Assembly (NCBI GenBank): GCA_028641055.1 | Contig: CM054059.1 | Location: 48,307,682 to 48,371,681 of the forward strand | DNA length: 64,000 bases | Direction: 5' to 3' | Source of the DNA: Alopecurus myosuroides | Lineage: Eukaryota > Streptophyta > Magnoliopsida > Poales > Poaceae | In this document: positions 34,708 through 47,374 of the stretch, piece by piece | Layout: every line of letters starts with the position of its first letter | Numbering within the stretch: position 1 is the stretch's first letter | The notes under the pieces: model-generated | Told to the model about the DNA's origin: nothing | What the model saw: the letters and a program-made list of their open reading frames with translations, nothing else | Databases searched by the model: none | Position numbers and translations under genes: made by a program

Positions 34708-37700
34708 ATGGCTGCTCGCGCCGGCTGGGCTGGTTCTGATGTTACCGTCGACGACTGCTCCTGGCTCGTGAACACCCGGAGGGTTCCTCCTGGTGTTCAG
34801 TGCCGGCCGTCCGACGGCGAACTCGTTCCGGCCCCGCGGGAGGGCGAGCATGTCATCTTCCTCGCGCACTTCGCGCGAGGATTCGGCCTGCCGGCGTCTG
34901 ATTTTCTCCGCTCCTTCCTGGATCACTTCGGTGTCCAGATGCATCACCTCCCTCCGAATGCGGTCGTCTTCCTCGCCTATCATACCGTGGTGTGCGAGGC
35001 CTTTCTCGGCGTCCGCCCCACGGTACAGACATGGCTGAAGTACTTCCATCTCCGTCAGCAGAGCAAGGGGAAGAAGGATGGCGCGGCCACTGGCAGTCGG
35101 GTAACCGACACCGGCAGCGCCATGATGCTGCAGCGGACGGGAACCAACCACCCTCGCATCAAGGGGTTGGATTCCGTCCGTATGTGGCAGAAATCTTTCC
35201 TTTACGTGAAGAACATCCCCGCCACGAAGGGGGGACCAGTGACGGACCGCATCAACCTGCCCGCCTGGAGCAACCGAGCTCCGTCCGGGCAGAACTGGAA
35301 GACGAGGCCCTCCAACGACCGCAACGCCGTGCAGATGGAGGAGCGGCTTGCTGCGCTAATCAGAGAGGGCCTCAGGAGCGATGACCCCGTCGCCTGCTGG
35401 ATCAAGAACCGAGTGCTGCCTCTGCAGCAGCGTTCCCATCCAATGTGCTACCTGGAAGGCCCCCGCGATTGCACTCGAACGACGCCGTTCGAGCTCAGCA
35501 ACGCGGACGTCGCCGAGCACGCGAGGTCCATCCTGACCACGGGCCTCCGCGACGATTGGGAGTATGGGTTTACCCCCTTCAGCCGCACGAAGCCGATTCC
35601 ACGGGTATGTTCCCCTTTCTCTGCTTCCAGTTTATGCAATCCGAGTAGATATTCTCCTCTTCCTACTGCGATTAGCAATTGCATTCCGCACCGAGTAGAG
35701 CACTTATCAGAACTGTTTAGGCTTAGTATGCTTGATGTTTGCACGCCTTGTCGGGTAGCATACTTAGAAGAAATTCTTAGGCTTAATATGCTTGATCCTT
35801 GCACGCCTTTCCGAGTAGGACTTTGTGTTTCCCTAGGCTCAGTGTGCTTTGTGTTTGCACGCCTATCCGAGTAGAATGCTTTCTCGTTACTCGGCTAATT
35901 TGCAATGTTTCTCCGTCTTTCAGGTCCTTGACCGCCAGCTAGCTGAAAGCTGTGAGCGCTTCGAGGGCAATTGGTCATATGACCGAGAAGAAGATGACCA
36001 GGCCTCCCTCGAGACCGCGGATCAGATCAATCTTCCTCATTCCCCTTCGACAGAGAAGCAGCCTGCCGAAACGTCTCTCCGCGATTGGTCTGATGACGAG
36101 TTAGAAGGTAACTGAATTCACGCCTTCTCTCTGCGAGAAACACTAGCCCTTTGCCTGCTGTTTCTGAAGTGTTTTTCTTCCTCTCTATTTCATAGATGCT
36201 GCAGATGCTGAGGATGATGACGAGGATGAGGACGAGAGAGCCCTTGAGGCCAATCCTCTATCAGTTGCTGCACCTGCTACCCGCAAGCGGACTGGCAGCG
36301 GCGCCCTAGAGCCCCCCGCCAAGAAGAAGAAACCATCCGAGAAGACGACCAAAAAGGTCGTGAAGAGAACAAGACGAACGATTCCCTCCACCAAAGCGTA
36401 AGTTTCTTCTCGGTTACTTCCCAATTTTGCGCTTCGCTGTCTCTCTTAGCCTTCCTCTGCCTTCCTCTAATTCCTGATTTTACCTTCCTCATCAGTGCTC
36501 CCTTAGATGCGAATGCTGCTTTCGCGCCTGACCAGGCCAAGAAGCAAGCTGCCATCGACGCCGACAAGTTAATCAACCTCGACGATGATGAGAATACCAC
36601 CGCCAACACACAACCACAGGGCACTGATGCCCAAACCACCGACCTAGAGCAGCAATCCCGCGCCGAGCAGGAGGCGCATGCCACTGCTCACCAAGAGAAG
36701 CCACCTTCCCCTCCGGCCGACACCGCCGAGGGGAACCCCGATCAAGATACAGAGATGCACCACGACGCCGCCGTTGAGCGGCCAGAAGCTGAACATGAGC
36801 AGCCAGCCACAGGGGCTGCCGAACAAGAGAATCCTGCGTCCCAGGCGCGGGTGGATGCAATGAATATCTCCCAGCCAGATCCTGCTGCTGAGCAGCGGGT
36901 AGAGGACGCGACTGGGCTCTACCCTCTGAGCGACGTGCAACCAGACGCCACGCAGAGTAGCGCCCAGCCAGATGGCACATCAGACAGCGCGTCCCTGGCG
37001 CCACCAACTGACCAAGGTGGCGCCCAGCTAGACTCCTCCCTGGTGCCACAACCCACAGCTGCAACCGGCCCTTCATCCAAGCCAGTTACTAGGAAGAGTG
37101 CCCAAGATGCTTCCGAGAAGGAGGCAGCCGAGAAGGAGAGAGCTGAGAAGGAGAAGGCTGAGAAGAAGGAGACCGAGAAGAAGAAGGTCGAGAAGCCAAT
37201 CTCCGAGAAGCCAACTGCTCAGAAGGAGACAGCAAAGAAGAGAGCTGCCGACAAGCCGCCACCGACATCAGCTGGCCAGTCCAGGCAGCTGGTTATCCGC
37301 AATCCCAATGCGGTTCCTGCCGCCGCTACTGTAGCTGATCAGCCCTGCTACCCTGATTACATGGTGAAGGTTAGCCAGCAGCACCAGATCGGCTTCTCCC
37401 CCACAGACCGGACTCTTGCTCTTCAGAAAGGGAGGAAAGCCGTGGCAGTGGACTCCAGGCCCCCGGCCCCAAATCAAGACAAGTCTGTCTCCATTGCTTC
37501 TCGGGGAGCTCAAGACCAGGCGATAACGTCCCAGAGCCTTGAGCAAGTGCTCGACCTGATCGGCTTCATCGACGCCAAGTGGGACAGCAAAGTTCTCGGC
37601 AACCCCAACTGGAACGGCATCGATCTGGGCGACATCGACCATATGCGTCAGGATTGGAACAAGGTGGACTTGGGTTGCAAACCCATGACCGTCTCGACCA

Positions 37701-39760
37701 CCTCTGCTACGCTTGCTGCCAAGATGTTTGTCCACCGCAAGAACGCCGAGGACCTCGAGCAATCCTTCGCGGTAAGTTCTTAATCATCCTTTTCGAGTTG
37801 CATTTTTTCTTCTTTTCTACTCGTCTTCCTTATCCTTAGCCATCACCCAGTCCCCGAGATTCTGGCCGAGTAGACAAATACTCTCTCGAGTAACCGTCTT
37901 CTCGGATTGAATCTCAACTTCTTTGTCTGATTCATCTTCTTTCCTCTTTTCAGAACAGCGTACTGAAGCGGACTAACTTGCACCGTCAACTTCTCTGGAA
38001 TCATGCCATTGCCAAGAGACGCATTGCTGCCTTGGAGAAAGAGAAAGTTAGCGCCGAGGAAGCCGACAAGGAAGTGATGAACAGTACCATGAGGCTGTCT
38101 GAGGTGGAAACGCTTCGCGGTTCTTGCGTTTTTTGTTTACGCCCGCTTCTGCTTTTTTGCGTTAACCATTTCTACTCCGCAGGGAAACTGAAAGCCCTGG
38201 TTGACGAGCACGCGAACTGCCGTGCCTTTGTTGAGAATGGCGAGGCCACCATCAAGAAGCTTGAAGGTAAACCACTGTCTACTCGGTTCGCCCTTGTGTC
38301 TGTTTCTTTTGCTTTTCCACTGATCGTGCTTTGCTCTTTTCAGAAGATCATAAGAAGTTTGTTGTAGAGCATCAGGATTGCCTCAAACCGGCTGAGGTGC
38401 AGGTGCAACTGGCAAGCCAATCTGCTGCTCTGTAGAGTGAGCACGCTACCGAGATGGAGAAACTGCAACTCCAGCTGCAGAAGGCACTCCAGGATGCTAT
38501 CAAGCTTGGTGCCGAGAGGGACAGAGTCATCGCCGAGAAGGCAAAGGCCGAGACAACAGCCAATGCCAAGGTGAAAGCCCTCAAGCAGGAGTGCGAGGTG
38601 CTGACAAAAGCCAATGCTGGACTCTTTACTCAGCTGGAGGGGCTCCGCTTGCTCGAGGAGAAGCATGTATCCAATGAAGAAGCATGGAAGAACCAGCTGC
38701 AGGGGCTGCGCCACGAGTTGAATCGTAAGTTTTCTTCTTTCTGCATCTCTTCTTCTCGGTCCTACCTCCTCTCTAATTCTGTTACTGAATTTCTCACTTG
38801 CTTTTTTCAGAAATCTTCCCTGACAACGTGTCCTCTTGCGCGCCTGCTTTGGCCAAGGCCCAGGCAGCTCGCATTGAGAAGGGCGAGGCTGCGGACACCA
38901 GGGCCGAAATCGAGGATAGCATGCTGGTGATGCGAGGGCAGTTCGAACGCCTAGCCGGCGTGGGCACTGACCTGGTGCGCACCGGCTTCCAGCTCCACAA
39001 GCTCTTCTGGCCCCAGGATCCTGCGCCAACAACTATTTGTGGCCTTGCTCTGAAGCTGCGCAACGTAAAGGCCGAATTGAAGAAGTGGCGCGCCTCGGGA
39101 GCTCGGGCGGGTGCTGATCTGATGCTGCTCTGCGTCGCCTCCTGGTATGAGAACTTGAACATGCAGATTATCCGCGGGAAGCGTGCCAATTCCAAGTGGG
39201 AGACGGATCCCAGCTGCGTGACCATGCGCAAGCTGATTGCGCATGAGGTTGCAGAGTATGCTGACACGGCAACCTTCATCGATGGCCTCACTGAACCCGA
39301 CACCGAGGTGGAGGAGGACGAGGAGGAGGACGAAGAATCAGATCCCGAGTTGGGCTTCTTCGATTCACCCAGGGGCAAGGCCGGGAAAGGGAAGGCCGCG
39401 GTCGTCGCGAGTAGCGATGAAGAGGTCGAGGAGATCGACACAGCCGCCCTCGAGTTCGGCACTTCATCAGGAGCCGCCCTCGACGACACGGTGCGCCCCC
39501 AAGGCCAAGCTTCTGGTTCTTCCTTGGCAACAGGACCTGTCTCGGTGGCCACGGCCACCTCAGACCAGGTAGCCACCGAGCACGACGTCGAGATGGAGCA
39601 GTCCACCACCGTCCACTTGGAAACGGACGCGACCAACGCCAGCGCCGAAGAGGAAGCTGCGAAAACAGCTGATGCCAGCTCGGAGGCGGAGGCGACCAAG
39701 GCCACCACAGAAAATGAAGCCGCCAAGGCCAGCACCGACAACACCGCTTCCTCAACATGA
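34708..39760 (+). pseudogene. Antisense accessory gene (aORF) of element E, eight exons, one nonsense codon
   Basis: Exons: 34708-35604, 35924-36107, 36196-36397, 36496-37771, 37954-38119, 38183-38266, 38344-38724, 38811-39760. All junctions are GT/AG and in phase; 1380 codons in total. Residues ~40-110 (GFGLPASDFLRSFLDHFGVQ..VVCEAFLGVRPTVQTWLKYF) match the 'putative gypsy type transposon' domain (PF04195 type). The middle is acidic, then basic (PAKKKKPSEKTTKKVVKRTR), then an EK-rich repeat (KEAAEKERAEKEKAEKKE). The C-terminal third is coiled coil, then a conserved-looking globular part (DPAPTTICGLALKLRNVKAE..) and an acidic tail. TAG at 38433 interrupts exon 7. The 63-bp intron 5 is also readable in frame. 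Tat elements are known to carry such antisense ORFs; function unknown. Confidence 0.75.
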
Positions 39761-40437
39761 TTTTATCCTGCAAACTTTTTACTCAAACACTTATCAGATC
39801 CCCGGGATGCCGGGAGCAAACGTATCAGACTATTTTATTTCGTTGCTTGCTACTCGATTTTATTCCAGTTGGTATTTGTTACTTTTGATTTAGTCAATTT
39901 GAGCAGCCCTGGCTCGATGCCGGGTTGCGTTAGTATACGAGTCCCCGAGTTGCATTTCTTATTCACTCTCTCTTTTCGTCTCAGCTCTACCCGCAACTTG
40001 TTGCTTTTTTGGTATTCGAGTCACAAGAGTCAAAGAGTAGAGCTGCAAATACTCAGCCGCTTAGAAACAAACATAGTAACGCAGCCCACCACTTAGCCGA
40101 AAAGATAAGACACAGAACAGTAATAAAGGCACCCTACTCGGTTCCTGCACTCTTCCTTTCCTTAGTAATTTTTCTTGTGCTCATGGACCTTTTGCTTGTT
40201 CTCTTGCTTGCCATGAAGCCGGGTTTCGGACAGCAGCAAAGTCGAAGAGTTGGCATGTAGGTTTAAACACAGTACTCAATGTACCTTTGAATTTTGAAGC
40301 AGAGCAACCGAATAGGCAAAAGGTAAAAGCGAGTAAAAACACTTAGAGCAAGTTTGGACGAGGGCAGTCCCCGAGATCAATTTCAGATTGCAGAGTAGAA
40401 TTTCAACTCGGATAAGAGGGTACATACACATCTTTGC
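39761..40437. other. Non-coding stretch between the convergent antisense gene and pol
   Basis: No ORF is supported. It would hold the 3' ends of both transcripts. It contains CGAGTCCCCGAG and GCAGTCCCCGAG words like those near the PPT and in the pol minisatellite. Confidence 0.5.
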
Positions 40438-43400
40438 TCACGAATGAAAACGACGGAGTAGAGCTACATTCCAGGGGCGCTTGGTTTCCTCTCCAGCTTT
40501 ATCTGCCCTATTCGCCTGTGGTGGGCGCGTATCTATAAGATAGTAAGCATCGTTGTGCAGCGCTTTGCTCACAATGAAAGGCCCTTCCCATGGAGGAGAC
40601 AACTTGTGCATCCCGGCTGTGCGCTGCACAAGCCTAAGGACCATGTCTCCTTCTCGGAAAACCCTTGGGTTCACCTTTCGGCTATGATAACGCCGCAGGT
40701 TTTGCTGGTAGATAGCCGAACGTGACAGAGTCAGCTCTCTTGCTTCTTCAAGCGGGTCAACGTCGTCTTCTCGAGCTTCTCTCGCCTCCACCTCAGTGTA
40801 GAGGGTTACTCGGGGGGAGTCATGCTCTAAGTCTATTGGCAACACGGCCTCAGCCCCGTATACCAAGAAGAATGGCGTGTAGCCGGTTGACCGGTTAGGG
40901 GTAGTCCTTAGACTCCACAACACCGCTGGCAACTCGTCTAACCAACACCCAGGTGTTTTCAGCAGTGGCTCCATCAGCCTTGGCTTTATGCCGGCCAGTA
41001 CCATGCCATTTGCTCTTTCAACTTGCCCATTGGAAGCGGGATGCGCGACTGACGCAACGTCTAGTCGGATATGCTTATCTCTGCAGAACCGCACCATTGC
41101 TCCCTCAGCAAAATTTGTGCCGTTGTCGGTGATGATGCTGTGCGGGTAGCCATATCTTAGGATCACATCCTTCACGAATTTCACAGCTGTGGCCCCATCG
41201 CACCTCCGAATAGGCTTCACCTCGATCCACTTGGTGAACTTGTCCACCATGACCAAGATGTGAGTCATGTTGCCTCTAGCCGGCTGGAAGGGTCCGACCA
41301 TGTCCAAACACCAAACAGCAAAAGGCCAAGTGATAGGAATGGTTTTCAGCTCGGAAGCAGGCATGTGAATCTTACTTGCGAACATCTGGCAGCCATTGCA
41401 CTTCCTTACGATATCTTCAGCTTGCTGCAGTGCTGTGAGCCAGTAGAAGCCATGCCGAAAAGCTTTCTTGACCAGTGCCCGAGAAGAGGCATGGTGCCCG
41501 CATTCTCCCTGGTGTATCTCTACCAGAATTTCTTCTCCTTCTGCTGGGTCCACACAGCGCTGCAGCACGCCGGTGGCACTTCTCTTGTGCAGTACATCTC
41601 GGACTATAGTGTAGCCCTTGGATCTTCTCTGAATCTGTCTTGCAGCCACCTCATCTTCTGGCAGAGTGCCGTCCCTTAGAAAGGATAATATGGGCATAGC
41701 CCAACTCGGTGTCTCCAGTGTGGGAAACACTGGTTCGTCCACTTCCATTGGGACGGGTACCTCTGGTTGCTCTTTAGGGATAGGAGCACTTCTCTGAAGC
41801 CCAGACCGATTAGCAAGGACTTCCTCAATGAATGCGACAGTCCCCGGGTTAAGGACAGCAGTCCCCGAGTAGGGAGTGGCAGTCCCCGGGTACGGAGTGG
41901 CAGTCCCCGAGTAAGGAGTGGCAGTCCCCGAGTAAGGAGTGGCAGTCCCCGAGTAGAGGACGGCAGTCCCCGGGTTTCCTGTAGCATTCTCCCAGTCAAT
42001 CTCCATGGGATCAGATTCCTCATTCGGCAGAGAAGGAACAAATATGGACTCCGAGTTGGGAGAAGGCTTGATGGATGGTTTCCTCAAGTGCTCCAAGGCA
42101 ACTCCCGCCGGGATGGATTGCCGAGAAGATCCCAACTTGGATAGCTCGTCTGCTGCTTCGTTTTCTGCCCAGTGAATGTGCTGGAACTCACAGCCTTCGA
42201 AGAACCCAGTCATAGACTGCACCAGGAAGCGATACGATGCCATGTTGGCATCCAGAGCATCCCAAGTGCCCGAGACTTGCTGCACCACCAGATCTGAATC
42301 GCCATAGCATATAATGCGCTGCACGCCAACCTCCTTGGCTACTCGCAAGCCATGCACCACTGCCTCGTACTCTGCTACGTTGTTGGATGCTTTGAAGTGA
42401 ATCTGCAGCACATACTTGAGTTGATCTCGCTTGGGTGACGTAAGCACCACGCCAGCACCAAGGCCTTCCTTCACCTTCGAGCCATCAAAGTGCATCTTCC
42501 AGTAATTAGAAACTGGAGCAGGAGGTTCATACTGCACCTCGGCCCAGTCCACCAGGAATTCCGCCAGAATCTGAGACTTGATGGCTTCTCTTCTCGCGTA
42601 CGCGGGTGCATACGCGGCCAGCTTGATTGCCCACTTGGCTACTCTGCCACTCGCCTCCTTGTTGCCCATGATATCCGAGATGGGAGCAGAGCTCACAACC
42701 GTGATAGGATGCTCCTGGAAATAATGCTTTAGCTTCTTGGCGCACAGGTACACGCCGTAAGTCATCTTCTGATAGTGCGGGTAGTTTTGCTTGGAGCTGG
42801 ACATCACTTCACTGAGATAGTACACTGGGCGCTGCACACTCTTGCCTTCTTCTTCTCGTTCCACCACAATCACCACACTGACTACTCGGTTAGTCGCAGC
42901 AATGTACAGCAGCATTGGCTCCTTGGGTAGCGGATTAGCCAAGATGGGAGCGCTAGCCAGCATTGCTTTCAGCTCATTGAATGCCACATCCGCTTGCGGA
43001 GTCCAGACAAACTTGTCACTTTTCTTCATCAATTGGTATAGAGGCAGGGCCTTCTCGCCCATTCGGCCCAGAAAACGGCTCAGAGATGCTAAGCAACCAG
43101 TGAATTTCTGCACATCCTTTAGGGATCTCGGCAAAGACATGCTCTCGATAGCTTTTATCTTTGAGGGATTGGCCTCAATGCCCCGACTAGACACCAGGAA
43201 GCCGAGTAGCTTGCCAGCCGGGACACCAAAGGTGCATTTACTCGGATTCAGCTTCATTTTGTACTTGCGTAGGTTAGCAAAGGTTTCCTCCAGGTCGGCA
43301 AGCAGAGTATGTGTTTTATTCGTTTTGATGACAATGTCATCTACGTACACCTGCACATTCTTGCCGAGCTGGTCGTGCAAGCATTTCTGCATGCATCTCT

Positions 43401-43947
43401 GATAGGTTGCACCCGCATTCCTCAAGCCAAAACACATGACACGATAGCAATAAGCCCCGTACGGGGTAATGAAAGCAGTCTTTATTTGATCAGCAGGATT
43501 AAGTGCAATCTGGTGGAAAACAGAGTAGGCATCTATGAAAGACAACAGTTCACAACCAGCAGTGGAATCGATCACCTGATCGATGCGAGGTAGCGGGAAA
43601 GGATCCTTGGGGCATGCCTTGTTCAAGTCGGTGTAGTCGACGCACATGCGCCATGCAGTGGCAGCCTTGGGATCCTCCTTCTTCTTCTCGACCATGACCG
43701 GGTTGGCTAGCCAATCCGGATGCAGCACCTCCATGATGAAATTGCTTATCAGTAACTTGGTGATCTGGTCACCAATGGCCTTCCTTCTCTCATCTCCGAA
43801 GCGGCGCATAGCCTGCTTTACTGGCTTGGCGTCAGGACGCACATGTAATGAGTGCTCAACCAACTCCCTCGGGACTCCTGGTAGATCTTCATTGGACCAG
43901 GCAAATACATCCCGATTCTCACGGAGGAAGTGGATGAGCTCGCTTTC
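40438..43947 (-). pseudogene. pol: pol of element E: reverse transcriptase, RNase H, integrase
   Basis: Open from after TAG 43950-43948 to 40438. RT: DYTDLNKACPKDPFPLPRID, then FGLRNAGATYQRCMQ and the catalytic YVDDIVIKT. RNase H (archaeal-like, as in Tat): HFDGSKVKEGLGAGVVLT, NNVAEYEAVVHGL, YGDSDLVVQQVSG. A 7-residue repeat region follows (about 41984-41838). Integrase: HH..CNGCQMF zinc finger, CLDMVGPF, IITDNGTNFAEG, SNGQVERANGM (D-D-E present), then a Tat-type C-terminus ending NVALLRRFHS without a chromodomain. It is in the same frame as gag upstream and would be fused to it but for the TAG. Confidence 0.9.
41838..41984 (-). repeat. In-frame 21-bp minisatellite in pol, seven units
   Basis: CAGTCCCCGRG recurs exactly every 21 bp (41838, 41859, 41880, 41901, 41922, 41943, 41964). 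On the coding strand it encodes the heptad (S/P)GTATPY, with ends GTAVLY and GTAVLN. It sits between RNase H and integrase, a linker position. Confidence 0.9.
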
Positions 43948-46900
43948 CTATTTCTCCGCCAACCCGGAGCCAATGATGGCTACGCGGTCGGGGAACTCGG
44001 GGTTGACCTGGACCTTCTTGGTCTCCTGAGATGCCTGGAATGCGGTCCCATGCTGGGTACTCGGCACGCCTTGCGCGCCAGCCTGCGCGGATTGCGCCAT
44101 GGCCACCACCTCATACATCTTCTTCTTCTCGGCAGCAATCACCATCGACTCCGCCAACTGGGAACCAGCAGAGGCACACTCCATGGACTTCTTGTAATCA
44201 CCAGAGATAGTAATTATGCCATTGGGACCAGGGATCTTCATCTTCAGATATGCAACATGGGTAGAGGCCATGAACTTGCTCAGAGCAGGCCTGCCGAGTA
44301 GGGAATGGTAAGGACTCTGATGATCAACCACCTCGAACTGCAGGCGCTCTGTGCGGCAGTTATCCCTGGTGCCGAATAGCACATCTATCCATACTCGGCC
44401 AATCGGGTTGCACGAGATCCCGGTCACAATGCCATGGAAAGTGGTCTTGCTGGGCAGCATCATGTTCTCGGCCAGGCCAAGCTTCTCGAGTGTGTCCTTG
44501 TATACAATGTTGATGCTGCTGCCGTTGTCGATTAGCACCTTGCTGAATCTCACATTCTTCTCGGGACCCAGGAAGGTAGGATCCAGCACCAAGGCATAGC
44601 TACCCGGATTGGGCATCACCTTGGGATGATCTACTCGGGACCACCTGATCTCCTGGTCACACCAATACATATAGTGAGGGACAGCAGGAATCACTGCATT
44701 GACCTCCATGGCACGCCTGTGCTGTGATTGCTTGTCGACTGGCTCAGAGGTGAAGATCATGTAGCTCTCGTGGTGCTCTTGGTACTGGTTGGAGCCTCCG
44801 CCCCCATTGTTGCCGTTGTTGTTGTTGCCCTGGTAGTTGTTGTTGCCTCTGTTGTTGTTGTTGCGGTTGTAGTTGTTGTTGTTGTTGCGGTAGCTCTCAT
44901 TGTTGAAGTTACGGTTGGCTCCTAAAGCCACCTGGTTCACATTCTCTCTTCTCGGGTACACTGGCGGCCGAGCTGCGGGTGCGCGAGTAGGCTGCACATT
45001 GGCGTTGGCCGCTGGCAGAGGAGGAGGAGGAGGCAGTCCATCATTCTTGATCACATCCCACCACTCGCACAGCCGAGTAGTGTGGTTAGCAGGCCTCGAG
45101 GGGTGGTCAGTGTGAAAACTGCATGGGCCATCCTTCGTGTCATCAAAGACAAACTTCTTCGGCTGCTCGGAGTTTCCGCTACCCGACTGAGAAGTGCGAA
45201 ATGGTTTCTTGTTGCCTTGGCCCTGGTTCTGGTTCTGCCCGTAGGCTCCAGCAGGTTTCTGCCTTTGGCTGCCACCAGCTCCAACAGTCACTGCATTCAC
45301 CTCCTCAGGATCATACCGAGTATCTATTCGGCGCTTGTTGCGGAACTCGTTGCGCTTGCTGTTGCTGAAGTTTCTTCTCGGCTCAGAGGAGTCCATCAGT
45401 GGCTGAGTAGGATCACCGAGTGCGTACTGATCCGCAATCTTGATGGTCTCCGCCAGAGTGTTCGGCATCTCCCTCTGCAACCTCTACCACAACATACTGC
45501 CATGCCTGCATCCCTGCGCAAACCAAGTGATGGCCTGTGCTTCATTCACACCTTCACAGGTGTTCCTCAATGTGCTCCACCGAGTAAGGTACTCGCGGTC
45601 TGTCTCGTCTTCTCGCTGCCTGCAAGCGGATAGCTGCTGCGGCCTATTCGGCCTCTTGTAGGTGCTGGTGAAGTTGCTGATGAAGGCGTCCGAGAAGTCC
45701 AGCCAGCAATTGATGCTGTTCTTGGGCAAGTTGTTGAGCCAAGTGCGAGCTGGACCCTCTAGCATCTGTGGGACATAGCGCACCGCCCATCTCCGGTTGC
45801 CGTTTGCGATATGAACCGCGGTGACATAATCATTGAGCCAGTCTTCCGGCTTGGTGCTGCCATTGTAGCTCTTGGTGCCCCTTGCGAGCTGGAAGTTCTT
45901 CACGGACGGCTCGTTCATGATGCGCGGGCCAAAGCACTCGGGGCCAGGAGGACCCGTGTTCTCCAGCCGCGCCGACAAGCTGATCCGGTCCAGCTGATGC
46001 CTCGCATCTCCAGGCGCCAGCATGCGCTCGCCAACACGATCATGTACATCATAGCCAGCCATCTCCATGGCCGAGTAGCCATCATCATATCTGTCCACCT
46101 GCACAGCTGCAGGCTGCTCCACCGGGTTGGCAACTGGCGCCACTGCGCGCGGCTGCTGCCTCTGCCGAGTAGGCTGAGCTGCGGGTTGCCGGGAAGGGCC
46201 TGGACGCGCTCCATCTCGGGCCTGGCTTTGAGCTTGATGGGCTTGAGAGCCTGCGCTTGCAGCGTTGTGTTCCTGCCCGGGCTGCTGCGGCACAACAAGC
46301 TGTCTCGCGGCAGCAGCCGGGTCATACACCTGCATTTGCCTATCTCTGGCCGAACGTCCGCTGCGGCTCTTCTCGCGGCTGGGATGCGGAGACGAGGCCT
46401 GATCGTTAGATCTAGCCGCGTGCGAGTGCACCACCTGCGAAGCTCCAGCACCCGGGTTGGCCTTCCGGAACTCCTCATTCTGCCTAGCAGCCTCTAACAC
46501 CAACTCGTTGAGCCTATCCTGCTGCCTCACGCGCGCGTCGCCGTCTAGGCGAGGCAACTCGGCAGCTACAGCCTCTGCAGCTCTAAGTGTCTTGGCGGGT
46601 GTGCTATATCTGGGCCTGGTGGAGGTGTTTGCGGTGGCGGACTGAGCAGGAACCTCTACAACTGTCGCCATCTCGGCACCAAGGTTGCGCCGAGTAGCGC
46701 CTACTCTGCTAGCCCTCCTAGCGACCGGCGTGAAGCCGTGAGCCTTGTTGTACTCGAGCTGATCTAGACTCAACTCCAACCTCACCTTATCCAACTCCGC
46801 CTGCTCGGCAAGCAGCTCCAGGCGTTGCCGCTCGAGCTGCTCCCTCATGTCTAGAAGCTCGATGTCGGTGGGAGTCGGCATGCCAAGTCGCCCAACCGAC

Positions 46901-47220
46901 GCGGGAATAGTCGTAGTTGTGGAAGGCGGCAAGTTGCACTCCTTCTCGTAGGGCCGGTGAGTCCTGCCACCAGCGCTTGGTGCAGCAAGATCCTCGACGA
47001 CGGCCGCGGCGCCAGTAGCGGCCGCGCCAGCGTTTGCCGCCAAGCCCGTCACCATCACCTCAGCGTGGTCCGCAGAACGGCACGCGGGCCTTCCGCGAGC
47101 AGCGATCACCGCGGGAGGATCCTCCGCGTCATGCACCAGCTCGGGGTACGCGCGGTTGGCGACGGTGGCGACGTAGACGAGGTGAGAGCCGAAGGAGATC
47201 ACCGAGCCGCCCTCCGGCAT
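43948..47220 (-). pseudogene. gag: gag and protease of element E, interrupted by TAG
   Basis: The frame runs from a likely ATG at 47220 (MPEGGSVISFGSHLVYVATV; the frame is open further up, to 47499, so the start is uncertain) to TAG 45486-45484, then on in the same frame to TAG 43950-43948. Gag core: KSYNGSTKPEDWLNDYVTAV and ARTWLNNLPKNSINCWLDFS with DREYLTRW. An Asn-rich tract (44780-44900) follows. Protease: VLIDNGSSINIVYKDTLEKL (D-x-GSS, with Asn where Gly is usual), LLGRPALSKF. Both stops lie where CAG is the simplest ancestor. Removing them would give one continuous gag-pol frame, the usual state in Tat elements. Confidence 0.85.
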
Positions 47221-47374
47221 GGCCCTGCCGCCGAAATCGCCGGCGTTGTCGATGACGAAGTCGAAGGAGCCGAATCTGTGGACAAGGCCACAAACTACGC
47301 GCTCCGCTGAAGAAGATCCCGTCCGAACAGAAACTCCAACCAGCGCCGCTGGTTGCCCCACGGTGGGCGCGAAC

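Noticed and set aside
39237..39773. Long ORFs overlapping the antisense gene in other frames (38340-39032, 38794-39744 minus, 39237-39572 plus)
   Set aside because: Shadow frames of a GC-rich coding exon; no intron phase or domain supports them.
44728..44925. Val-rich ORF 44728-44925 on the plus strand
   Set aside because: It is the reverse of the Asn-rich low-complexity tract of E gag.
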